Shown here: piece after piece, positions 34,474 to 45,223 of the stretch
Numbering within the stretch: the stretch's first letter is position 1
Layout of the letters: the number at the start of each line of letters is the position of its first letter
Assembly (NCBI RefSeq): GCF_019059575.1
Contig: NW_024881854.1
Location: 248,001-312,000 of the forward strand
Direction: 5' to 3'
DNA: 64,000 nucleotides
From: Amphibalanus amphitrite
Lineage: Eukaryota > Arthropoda > Thecostraca > Balanomorpha > Balanidae
Notes under the pieces: model-generated
What the model was told of the DNA's origin: nothing
Databases searched by the model: none
What the model saw: the letters and a program-made list of their open reading frames with translations, nothing else
Program-made: the position numbers and the translations under genes

Positions 34474-35447
34474 GGGTAGACCGGGGCAAGTCGCCCCGCC
34501 GAGGTAAAACGCCTCACCGATGTTTCTCGGAACTGGCAAGGTTCTGGAGAAACATCATCTCTTCTATGAAACGTGCACTATATGATCATTATATGAGCAG
34601 ACTGGAAAGAAATTGTGATGACTCTTTAGGGAGATATAGCCAAAAATGTGTTTTTTTTTTTAGTGATTTTTATGTTTTGTTGTCAGATTATGTATCATGG
34701 CGTTCTTTTATGGTCCACATCAGGTTAACGACTTTTACATGTTTTGAACAACTATTGTCTAACGCTTATCATGCCGGGTTGGTTCGTGTTAAATTATGTC
34801 TTGCTGGAGTGCAAGGCGTTGTTCTCTGACCGAACTACGTGATGGGGTAAAACGCCCCAGTAGGTCGCGGGGCAAAAAGCCCCTGGGGCATTTTACCTCA
34901 TGTGTTGTCTGGCTACCCACTTTCTAATGTTCGGTAGCTGGCGAACAGTAAGTTTCTATGCCTTTATGTGTATTTTTCTCAGCAACTGGATGGCAAAGGA
35001 AGTATTTTGTTAACATTTGCATTGTAATAATTTATTATTTGGTCTTATGAGGTAGGTGAAAAACCTGCTCATACAATAGTGTCATAGCTGAACACCCGAC
35101 AGGATGGAATGTGCTAACTTCAGTGCCGTGCCTCCAGAGGTCTAACGGACCTCTCACATAAGATTTAGCCAACTACCATGTTAAATCTTTAATCTTAAGT
35201 ATGGGGCTACTTGCCCCAGGCCGTGGGGCGTTTTGCCCTGGGGTTTGGGCAAAATGCCCCATTTGCAGTTGCTTCACAAATCACTTCCTAGCTTGCAGTC
35301 CGATCATAAGTGAATGAATTTGAGGGGTGCAATTTAAAGTAAAATGTCCAATGAACGCATTGAGCACAAATTTGGCCTTCCAGGTGAGGTGGGACAAAAT
35401 TTATGTAGCAAAATAAATCATCTGGGGCGTCTTGCCCCAGGCTACCC
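34474..35447. mobile_element. TA-flanked element with 25-odd base inverted ends
   Basis: The left end GGGTAGACCGGGGCAAG and the complement of the right end (GGGTAGCCTGGGGCAAG) match with few differences. Both are followed by CGCCCC. It is flanked by TA at 34472-34473 and 35448-35449. The joined flanks reproduce the intact 70-base unit GCATGCTGTACCGCACGAC, so TA was duplicated on insertion, as for Tc1/mariner-type transposases. No transposase frame is present, and the interior repeats GGGGCAAAA/TTTTGCCCC phrases. Confidence 0.75.
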
Positions 35448-35865
35448 TACCACTCGACTCAGTAGTTATTCATCTCGACAACAGATGGATCTAGCATATA
35501 GCGCCTGAAGCATGCTGTACCGCACGACTCAGTAGTTTCAGTGTTAGCCAACAGATGGTTCTGGCATACAGCGCCTGAAGCATGCTGTACCGCACGAGTC
35601 AGTAGTTTCAATGTTAGCCAACAGTGACCAAATGGCTCTGGCATATCGACACCTTTTTTTAAACCACACATCTGTTCTCCGGTGAATTTCCGGGAAGCAT
35701 GAAATATCTCTTTTTAGAAGTGTCCAATCGTCCGATCCTGATCAAATATGTGCGTTCGTAAGCTTGCTCTGGCATTGCTTGATCTGCCAAAATAGACAAA
35801 CTTGTACCTTTTTTGAAGGTTTCTAAGTAACTTGTCTGAACTTCACGGGAGAACAAATATGGGGT

Positions 35866-36856
35866 TTAACCCTATTCCTGGCGGGGGGGGGCCTCAGGAG
35901 CCCCCCTGAGGTTTTTTGGTTATATCTCCCAAACGCGTTGAGCTAGGAAGCTCAAATTTTCTGACTTTTCCTAAAAGGCTTCTACGCAACATGTCTGAAA
36001 ATTTTGAGTTGATCTGACCTCAGGTCAGGTCACCAGAGGCGGTTTGGTGACGCTACCTCAGAAAAGTTTGCAATCACGCCAGAGCTAGAGTTTTTGACCG
36101 ATCAATTTCTTCTCTTCAGGGTTTAGTTAGGGTACCAGTATGTGCAATTTGTATATCTCGGAATTTTGATATCGGTGACCTAAGGTCAGGTCAATTTCGC
36201 GATCTCCCCATTATAAGTCAATGGGGGAAAAATCAACTCCCTGTTTTTACCACTAAAACGGGTCGGAATGGCCCCATATACCATACACGACTTCATATAC
36301 GATCAACCTTCACTACCTTGAGGTCTGTTTTGCTGTTGGGCAGCTGTGAGGTCATGTGACGTCATCAAAGGTCACCAAAGGTTTTTGGCCAATAACTCCG
36401 TACAGGAACAAGATACAGACGCGTGGATGGTCTCATTGTGTTCAGCTCGTCAAGACGCATCGAATGATATACATGATGACCTCGAGGTCACGTGACCTGA
36501 GGTCAACCTTTGACCTTGACCTTTTGAGGTCAACATATATATCATTCGATGCGGATTGACGAGAGGATCACGATGATGCCCTTAGTTTGTTCCTATCTTG
36601 ACTAATTCGAAAGTTATTCGAGAAAAACTCTCGAGATCTAGTGCCGCCATTTTGACTTTTTCGACCCCTGTGACGTCATCTTTGACCTGACCTGAAAATG
36701 ACCTTTGTAAAAATTGTAGATCTTGGCCGTGCGTATCCGATGCCGTTTACCGCTTGTCGCTATCTTGCTTCGTTCTCGAGATCTCAGGGGGGGGGCCGAA
36801 TCGGCCCTCCCCCGCCAGTTTCTTGTCCCGGCGGAGCCCGCCAGGAATAGGGTTAA
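35866..36856. mobile_element. TTAA element with family E core but different ends
   Basis: TTAACCCTATTCCTGGCGGG and its near complement CCCGCCAGGAATAGGGTTAA delimit 991 bases. The right two thirds follow family E closely (the central inverted repeat at 36434-36578), while the left end and its hairpin (CCTCAGGAGCCCCCCTGAGG) are unrelated to E. It is therefore an end-swapped mosaic. Confidence 0.75.
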
Positions 36857-37854
36857 CCCGCGCACCGACGGGGGGGGCGGATATCCGCCCCCTGAGGTTT
36901 TTCGCGAATAGCGGGAAAACCGCGGCGCGTAGCGCCGCGAAATTTGGTACGACTATTCCTTCATCAATTTTACACATGGTGTGCAAGTTTGAACCTCCTA
37001 CCTTTTAAGGTCAGGTCACCAGGTCACATTGAATGACCCAACCTCAAGTCACTTTTTTGCAACTTTGTCACCGTGCCAGAGCTACAGTAGATGTCGGAGG
37101 CCTTTGAAAGTCGCAGGATGTTATAAGGTCATTAGTAGCTACAATTTGTGTATCTCGGAATTTTGATATCGATGACCTAAGGTCAGGTCAATTTCGCGAC
37201 CTCCCCATTATAAGTCAATAGGGGGAAAATCAACTCCCTATTTTTACCACTAAAACGGGTCGGAATGGCCCCATATACCATACATGACTTCATATACGAT
37301 CAACCTTCACTACCTTGAGGTCTGTTTTGCTGTTGGGCAGCTGTGAGGTCATGTGACGTCATCAAAGGTCACCAAAGGTTGTTGGCCAATAACTCCGTAC
37401 AGGAACAAGATACAGCCGCGTGGATGGTCTCATTGTGTTCAACTCGTCAAGACGCATCGAATGATATACATGATGACCTCGAGGTCACGTGACCTGAGGT
37501 CAACCTTTGACCTTGACCTTTCGAGGTCAACATATATATCATTCGATGCGTATTGACGAGAGGATCACGATGATGCCCTTAGTTTGCTCCTATCTTGACT
37601 AATTCGAAAGTTATTCGAGAAAAACTCTCCATATCTAGCGCCGCCATTTTAAATTTTTCGACCCCTGTGACGTCATCTTTGACCTGACCTGAAAATGACC
37701 AGTGTAAAAATTGTAGATCTTGACCGTGCGTATCCGATGCCGTTTACCGCTTGTCGCTATCTTGCTTCGTTCTCGAGATCTTAGGGGGGGCGGTCATCCG
37801 CCCCCCCCCCGTCGGTGCGAAGTTGGCGCAGACCCCCGTCGGTGCGCGGGTTAA
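36853..37854. mobile_element. Family E TTAA element, complete
   Basis: TTAACCCGCGCACCGACGGG at the left and CCGTCGGTGCGCGGGTTAA at the right, 1002 bases. The hairpins are around GGATATCC and GGTCATCC. It shares its first TTAA with the preceding element. Confidence 0.8.
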
Positions 37855-38684
37855 AAAGAAGGTGTCGATATGGCGCCTGAAGCATGCTGTACTGCACGAT
37901 TCAGTAGTTTGATATTTTGCCAACCGATGGCTCTAGTATACAGCGCCTGAAGCATGCTGTACCGCACGACTCAGTAGTTTCTTATGTCGACAACAGATGG
38001 CTCTGGCATACAGCGCCTTAAGCATGCTGTACCGCACGACTCAGTAGTTTCTTATGTCGCCAACAGATGGCTCTGGCATACAGCACCTGACGCATGCTGT
38101 ACCGCACGACTCAGTAGTTTCTTATGTCGCCAACAGATGGCTCTGGCATACAGCGCCTGAAGAGTGCTGCGCCGCAGGTCTCAGTAGTTTCTTATGTCGA
38201 CAACAGATGGCTCTGGCATATGGCACCTGAAGACTGCTGCGCCGCAGGTCTCAGTAAATACATAGGGAAGACCACCACCAGTATCTGAGAGCTCGGACAC
38301 GATGTCATTGGTACACTGTCGCCCGTGGCTAGTTTCTAGCAAAGGAACACTTGACGTTGATAATTGATACACAGACGAAACAAATGGAATAATTTGTGCC
38401 GTCGTTGTCTTGGATACACTTCTTTAGATTCGATATACGAAACTGTAAATTGCGACTCTTCTTTGCTGTTTCTAATAGTCCTCTATCTATGTGAAAAACA
38501 GCATGAACAATTGTTTTTTTCAGCTACAGATTTTACGGTTGCGTTATTGGTGTCGAAACTTTTTGTATTGCATATTAGTGTCAGAGCAATTTTGTTCATT
38601 TTACCGTAGACATTGCTACCGCTCTGTCTGTATGATAAGGTGATCATGTTAAATACAATTAATAAATCGTTTGTATTTTTTCAG

Positions 38685-38788
38685 GTCCGCCATCACCACC
38701 GTCCCCAGCATCACCATCACCATCACCACCACCAGCACCACCAGTTCCAGCACCACCGGCTCCGGGACCAAGCCCGCCACCAGGCTCC
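38685..38788 (+). CDS. Mini-exon 7 of array (Thr/Ser register)
   Basis: Acceptor TTGTATTTTTTCAG, donor GTGAGT at 38789, 104 bases. In the chain it reads SAITTVPSITITITTTSTT, then SSSTTGSGTKPATRL. It begins the second module 7-8-9, and the intron flanks resemble those of exon 4. Confidence 0.55.
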
Positions 38789-39123
38789 GTGAGTGTCTGA
38801 TTTTTTAAATTGAAACCTGAATACTTGTTCTTCTCGCTATGTTACATAGGATATTTTGTTCGGTAATTTCTTCTTCATAATCAGATCAATAGGAAGAATA
38901 ATATGTATAGGCCGTTTTCACGACGGAATAGCAGGCATCTATTTAATCCCCATTTAATCCTTTAGTTCCTCAGGAATTTTAGTAGTTCTTTTTAGTAGGT
39001 TCCCCAGCTTTCGAATGAATGGTGCGTTAGTTTGCTATTTTTCTATTAAATATCACATCGATTTACTTTATCTAAGGATTTATCACTAATATCAACATAA
39101 AGCGTAAGCACAATTATAAAATT

Positions 39124-40428
39124 ATGAAATTATTAAATACTAGTACAATAGTTAAAAAAAAGATACTGAGTTGCCAGGCTACAAAGAATATATTCATTTA
39201 TGGCGCACGACAGACATTTAGAAAGCAGCGCCCTGTTTTATTGCACGCTGCTAGCCGCTTCCATTGGGTTTTGCAGGCCGACGTCATTGGTCGTTACACG
39301 TATGATGTCACGCGACTTGTGGCCTGTCACGGCTCTTTAATGATCTCCACTAAATTAATGCAACAATGGCCTTTTAAGTTGATCTCTGTGGCCATCTGTC
39401 TATGGAGCGACCAATATGAAAGTTGGGTGAATTTACCGGGGTTACATGACTATGAGCAAGCAAATGTGTATCAGGAATGGATTTAGGTGGAGAATTGTGC
39501 TGGACCATGAGTGCTCGAACGCTCCCAATTCCACGCCGGTTTGGCTTTGGAGCCGAGACAGACGATGCGGGTCAAGGTCACCGCTGGGGTAACGGTGGAT
39601 TGGCTGCGCCCGAGCACCCGTAACGCGGCACAATTCTCCATCTATGGATTTTCCTATTCGCTCAGCATTGTGATAGGCGTTCGTAATAGCATTTACTCTG
39701 CTCATGTACCTATCCCCGGTTATTAAAAAGAAGTTTTTGTGGGGGAATATCACGGCTTTAGGTACTCGGTGGCCCTATTCACGACTTTCAAAGAATGCTC
39801 CGATAACTAAACACCGCACAGACCTACTGCATTAGTGAATCTGACAGAAGGTCTGTGGAATTACATCCCCCCTCACCACACCCCTAAAAACTCATCCAGT
39901 GTCCAAAACCACTTTTATCGACTCGCAAAAAAAAAAAACACACACACACACATACACACACAAAGCATGGGGCATGTCAGCTCTCAGTTCATTTATCATT
40001 GTCTTTACCATGGCTCAATTGCATTGCGCGATTTAAAGCACGTGAGTGCCTATATCAGTGGTCGGCAGGTCATTCGGGGTCGTGCCCCCTTTTTGGGCGC
40101 CAGGCAGGGCCATTACCCCACCTACCAGACCCCATTGCTGACACAACCAAGTTTACTGAAATTCCATACCGTCCTGGAACTCTTTAGGTATTTGTGCATT
40201 TCCAATGCATCAAATTTAAAACATGACACTTCCTCCACAAAACATTTAATACCTATATCCCAGTAGCGGCGGAACACCTTCAATTAAGGGGGAGGGGGGG
40301 GGGGCACTGCCGACTTTTGGTCCCATTCTTTCCATGCAACGCCATAGGGCTAATGTTAAAATGCAAAAATCAAAGGGGACACGGTGCCCCGGTGCCCTCC
40401 CCGTTCCGCCGCCTATGCTATATCCCAT
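39124..40428. other. Interior of the 5.3-kb insertion, left part
   Basis: Short open frames (39124-39486 and 39835-40266 on +) with no recognisable domain. A CA-repeat lies at about 39938-39962. Nothing beyond chance coding is supported. Confidence 0.3.
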
Positions 40429-41063
40429 TTAACCCTTGTACGTATAGGGGCGGCGGATGGTTTTTCGTTAAAAGCTCACGTAAAAGGCATTGGATCACGA
40501 CCAAATTGTACCCTCGAGCCCATCATTTTTTTTTTTTTACCAGCCCGGAAAATATCATGACCTGAGACCAGTTTTACCAAAAGAAAAATAACCGCCTGCC
40601 GGAATTTTTGCCTCAAGACCGCTTCACATACACATACATCACGTAAACGCGATGGGCTCGTAAGCGGATAGGGCTTTACCGTTTACGCTCCATATGTGAA
40701 ACGATCTTTAGGCAAAAAAATCCGGCAGGCGGCTATTTTTCTGTTGGTGAAACTGGCCTCTGGACCCATAATGACCGTTGGCTTATGAGCGTTTTCTGGA
40801 GATCATCTTGAGCCATAAATTCTCACTTCAAGAAGTTATAGCGGGTTCTGATTTTCTCGACACTTGTCATTGCCCTCTTGAATGAGACGGAATGACCAAG
40901 GACCTTAAAAATGGGCAGCAGCGGCTTCCTATTGTCACGGGTAGCACGCTCGTCTTTTTTATGCACAGCTCCATCTCAGAGTCCGAGAGGCCGCGGGGGT
41001 CCGATCGACTCCTCCCCCTTACGTTAGCGGCTGTTGAAACGCCAACAGACGGGCGACGGTTAA
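40429..41063. mobile_element. Possible TTAA element with strong fold-back
   Basis: TTAACCCTTGTACG at the left and CGGGCGACGGTTAA at the right are weakly inverted. Inside, the arms at 40566-40628 and 40698-40758 form an imperfect inverted repeat of some 60 bases (GCCTGCCGGAATTTTTGCCT against AGGCAAAAAAATCCGGCAGG) around a loop of about 65 bases. Confidence 0.5.
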
Positions 41064-41519
41064 AAGTTGCAGCTGCTTTTGTACGACTGTACGGAGGGGT
41101 GAGATGGTGAGACGAGCAGGTACATGAAAATTGGTATCTAATCAATGTGTGCTGTGCCTTTGGCCTGGGCTAATCTTTGAACCCTGGGATGCAACAGTCA
41201 CGATGGCTCCATCACTGGAGCTACAAACTCGCTTTCTCAGAATCCCTAATTACCCATACCGAAAGGGCTCCATTACCCCCAAAGGGGGCATGCCCCACCA
41301 TTTGCCGACCCCTGGCCTATATAGTATATATGTAGAAAATAATATCTACAGCAAAACATCCAAAATTACAAAGGCTACAATGCTTAAAAAGTAGGTTCAT
41401 CAAGGAAGCCCATTTTTACTTGCGTTGTGTTCCCAACCATGCGATTCCAACGCGGGCTATTCGCAACGTCTGTTAAGGCACGTTAACAACTGACAAGCCG
41501 CCACCGCTGCCACTTATTC

Positions 41520-42620
41520 ATAGATGGTTGATATCGCAGCTTGGGCGTCAGCAGCGCGGCCCACAACGCGTCGGCGCCAGCGCACGCAGCTGTTGGCACT
41601 CGGCAGCCGGTGTTGCGACTTAACGGCCGGCCGGCCCCATGAAGGAGAAGCTCTTGGTGAAGCTTTGTGATCGCCTCATAGCCGCCTTGGATGTCATCTT
41701 TCTTGGCAGATCCATCCGTTCAGATGGTGCGGTGCAGTCTGGATAAAGGACGAAGTCCAACGCCGCTAACCCCGCGACCGCCACCCCACAACGTGGCCGC
41801 AGACCGAACGGGCGTGAGGGCCGTAAGGGCCACCCCGCCATCCGGTAGGTGGCTGAGCAGCCGGGCGCAGCGGCGCCTGGGCGGCGGCCGCGCTGAGATG
41901 AAGTCCCAAACCGCCATGTCGCCATCACCGCCATCACCATTGCTGCAGCTGTTCCCAACCGCCTCAATCGCCGCCGTTTTGCCAGCAGTCGCGCCGCGGA
42001 ATGGCAGAAGCTCCAGAGTAGCCTCCAGCGCCCCTCTCCGCACGTGTGCAGGTGCACTGCGCCGCCGCCGGGTCCGACGTCCAGGCAGAACATGATATTT
42101 CCATGCTGCTCCGACGGTGGGCTGGTCTTGTTTGGGCGTTCCTCCACTGTGACGTCGGTCACGCCTGCCCCGGCCAGGGCGCAGAGGCCGACGTGTCACC
42201 ATCCGGTTGCAGTCCTCAGTCGGGTCGCAACGTGTACCTCTTCCGCAGCGTGGAGCGCGCTCCCGCTGGGCAGCGATACAGCCAAAAGTAGCATAGCATG
42301 CGGGCGGCCAGCGCTGCGCCGGACAGCGGACCCATGCCGGGGGTATGCCGGTCTCGGCCATTAGCGGGGTCGTCGGGGCCGAGGCTGTACATACAGCTGG
42401 TGACCGCGTGAGCCGCCAATCGAAGCTCACGGCTTATAAGCTCGACGCGGGCATCACACGCCGTCCCGATGGGAGCTCCACGACGCCGCCGCGAACTCCA
42501 GCGTGGCTCGCAGCGCGAAGACCAGTACGGACGGCCGGGGCAAACGGCGTGCGGGAGTCGCAGGCGACGTTCTGCGGACAGAAAGGGTTGGGCATAAGCT
42601 GGTCGGCAGGACACTCTTGA
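41520..42620 (-). pseudogene. GC-rich block, possibly a decayed retroelement
   Basis: Composition switches to high GC, with frames open on both strands up to 236 codons. On the minus strand at about 41636-41719 a short frame reads TDGSAKKDDIQGGYEAI, which resembles the first strand of an RNase H domain of non-LTR elements (TDGS with Gly pair). It is preceded directly by TGA, where Trp is often found. No other domain of such an element was recognised, so the assignment is tentative, and the block may simply be an unknown gene relic. Confidence 0.25.
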
Positions 42621-44215
42621 GCCGAGCCTTTGATGTAATTACAGATGATCCAGAAGCATGCACAAAAATTCATGACACACTATTCTCATTTATGTATTTG
42701 CTACATATGATATGATATACCAGCTCATGATCAGTGACGCATTCTGGGCAATATGTTCTAAAGTGAAGTAACTGAAGTTACAGCTTAAAAGCTTAAAAAA
42801 ACAGCTTAAAAAAACACTCACACACATTCGATAGCTTATGAGAATAACATGCCTTGTGTGCTTAATGCAGGAAAATATTTTTTCCACTTTTTTTAGAAAC
42901 AGCAAAAGAGTTGTCAACAAGCCATGTCAACTATCTAAACAATTTTTATGGAAACTGCTCTAGCTAGCTTAAAGTTCCACAACGTTTCCGGAGCACCGTA
43001 CCCAAGCTCAGTTCATGTTACAAGAAAAAACAGTAATAATGCCTCCTAATTTTGAATGAAATATAGGTATGAGTAATTTGATTTGGAAAGCAACAAATTT
43101 CCGCACATCATTTTAGCAAAATTACTAGTTTCTTCAGCCATCAGGTTACACAAAACTATAGTAAACTTTATGATCTAGTTTACACAAAACCAAAGCCCCG
43201 ATTTTAACAAATGTAGATAAAATTTAAACAATTTTAAAACATGTATCGTGGAGAAAATGAAAAGTGTAGATTTGTAAAGCCGGGATATTTCAATTTCACG
43301 GATTAGGCACTTAAAGAAATATCTTCACCTTTCTTTGAGCCACCAGCCTTCACCCAAGTTTTACACGAATGTAGTGAAGCAGACAATGTGGCAACTCAAA
43401 ATTGTGATGGTTTGAGATAATTATGACGGTAAAAGAAAAAGCAACACAAGGTTCCTTACCCTCGTTTTTTTCACATGGGTTCAGATGAGGCTTCAACTGT
43501 TGCCGACCTGAGGAGCTATAGGGACTTGAGCTTTCCAAAACTCAATTTCTAAGGGCACTGAGCAGTGTTTGGCTTTCACACGAATGCGATAGTAAGTTAT
43601 ATGAAGTTGACAAAGCAAGCAAAGCAAAGCATGATGCCCCGCGCGTCCGCCCGCGACCACGCCCCGCGTCCGACTCCCGACCGCCGCGTGACCCGAGGCG
43701 CCCGGCGGTCACGTGACCTACCGGCCGGGACTGCAAACGGCCTTCACCACCATTCTTGTATGACGTCATATCCTACTGAGGTGCTGATTGGTCGGAATTA
43801 GATACCTGAAGGTAATTATCTGCCGTAGTTATTTTTGTTTCATTGTTTTGCGTGTTTTCTTATATGAAATGTAATTAAAAAATTTGTCATATTTTAATCA
43901 CCATTAAAACATAACTGAATAGGTATAAAAGAGAACTCGATATATACTTTCCTTGTTTTTAAGAATTCCGGAATTAGATACCCGAGGGAGCAAAGAGGGA
44001 GCAAGTTGCCACGCTGATTTAATACCTCATAGTCGAAAGGTGGGCTACTAGAACCAAAAATTGCTGTGTTTGTAAATAAATAAGTGATTTGAGGGCAAAA
44101 AATGCCCGGATTTAAACTTCTAAAATTATTTTGAACATAAAATATTTCAGTTTGAGGGATGTTAAGGCCTCTAAGGGTAGGTACTTTTTAGGTATCAAAT
44201 AAGTTCCTCTGCGAA
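42621..44215. other. Interior of the 5.3-kb insertion, right part
   Basis: AT-rich filler with a small GC-rich patch at 43630-43740. No domain or splice pair was recognised. Confidence 0.35.
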
Positions 44216-44396
44216 AGTTCCGTCGTGAAAACGGCCATAATGAAATAAAAGCTGTACTAATAAAATATAATAATAAAACGCTGACAACGGATTCCGTCAG
44301 GATTTTGCTGACCTTTGGACTGGTTGAGAGGTGAATCTACTGCATTTTACAACAGTTTCATCGGTTTACGGTCAATTTGTATTCCTTCCATTTCAG

Positions 44397-44458
44397 ATCA
44401 TCTACCATCACCACCACCAGCACCACCGGCCTCAGCACCAAGCCCGCCACCAGCCTCC
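44397..44458 (+). CDS. Mini-exon 8 of array (Pro/Ala register)
   Basis: Acceptor TTCCTTCCATTTCAG, donor GTGAGT at 44459, 62 bases. In the chain it reads HLPSPPPAPPASAPSPPPAS and ends on a whole codon. Paralogue of exons 5 and 11. Confidence 0.55.
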
Positions 44459-44783
44459 GTGAGTGTCTTATCACAAATTGACTATAAAAGTGGAGATATC
44501 TTATTTTGGTCATAAGTTAGAGGCACATTTTTAATTTGTTTTTCATCGCCAAATCTATAACGATAGGCTATAAATTGTATTGTTACGAATAGGTATTCCA
44601 TCAGGAATGCTAATGAGCGTATATGCAGCTTCGACTTGTCTCGAAGTCGCATCTATCAAATAGGTGGGGATGGGTGAGAAACTTCTTGCCCACTCTCCGA
44701 AACTTGTTAAGAAAAGAAGTGAACGCTATATTTTCATACAATGAATAACAATTAAAACTCAACATGTGCTGATTCTTTTTCAG

Positions 44784-44845
44784 GTCATCTACCAGCACCA
44801 CCACCAGCACCACCGGCCTCAGCACCAAGCCCGCCACCAGCCTCC
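44784..44845 (+). CDS. Mini-exon 9 of array (His register)
   Basis: Acceptor GATTCTTTTTCAG, donor GTGAGT at 44846, 62 bases. In the chain it reads VIYQHHHQHHRPQHQARHQP with two bases left. Exons 7-9 total 228 bases, a multiple of three. Paralogue of exon 6, down to the upstream phrase ACTCAACATGTGCT. Confidence 0.55.
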
Positions 44846-45223
44846 GTGAGTACAGACGCGATATCGGCGGGCAAACTGTCGCGCGCTGTACTCGTCAATA
44901 GGAAATAAAAAAATATTTGGTAATTGTAATGAATGTTGATAGAATACAAGTTTTATCATAGATGATTTTCTTTTCAACTACAAGACGATCAGTTCTGACT
45001 TTTCATTTTGTTATGAATGGTCGTGTTTTTGCGTCAAATAACCACAATTATCTTTTTTTCTTACGAGATTTTTATCAAAATATAAGAAGAAATTGGTACA
45101 ATATACCTAGGCCTACGCATGTAACGTCAAACCAATGTTAGTAATAGGCATCCGTTGTGTGGTTAGCCGTTTTATTGTATTTGTGTTATATGCGGCGCTA
45201 ATTGGTCTCTGCGTAACTAGTAA

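Larger units (their letters stand above)
35646..37868. mobile_element. Second TA-flanked element, carrying two TTAA elements
   Basis: Ends TCGACACCTTTTTTTAA and TTAAAAAGAAGGTGTCGA are inverted and flanked by TA (35644-35645, 37869-37870). Removal restores the 70-base unit GGCTCTGGCATA..GCGCCTGAAG. Its own sequence is only about 240 bases; the rest is the two elements nested at 35866-36856 and 36853-37854. Confidence 0.65.
34390..38265. repeat. 70-base intronic minisatellite, split by insertions
   Basis: Unit phrases are GCATACAGCGCCTGAAGCAT, GCTGTACCGCACGACTCAGT and AGTTTCTTATGTCG. The period is exactly 70 at 37961, 38031 and 38101. Copies lie at 34390-34473, 35449-35645 and 37871-38265, the gaps being transposons. 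It occupies the intron between mini-exons 6 and 7. Confidence 0.8.
38910..44236. mobile_element. 5.3-kb insertion with 19-base perfect inverted ends
   Basis: GGCCGTTTTCACGACGGAA at 38910-38928 is exactly inverted at 44218-44236, with ATA on both sides (possible 3-base target duplication, as in PIF/Harbinger-type elements). It interrupts the exon 7-8 intron at a point where the paralogous exon 4-5 intron is continuous. No transposase was recognised inside. It holds the fold-back at 40566-40758, a GC-rich block at 41520-42620 and AT-rich filler. Confidence 0.6.

Noticed and set aside
41720-42430. 236- and 180-residue minus-strand ORFs as intact genes
   Set aside because: Overlapping open frames on both strands of a GC-rich block, no domains, and a disrupted retroelement-like motif in another frame.
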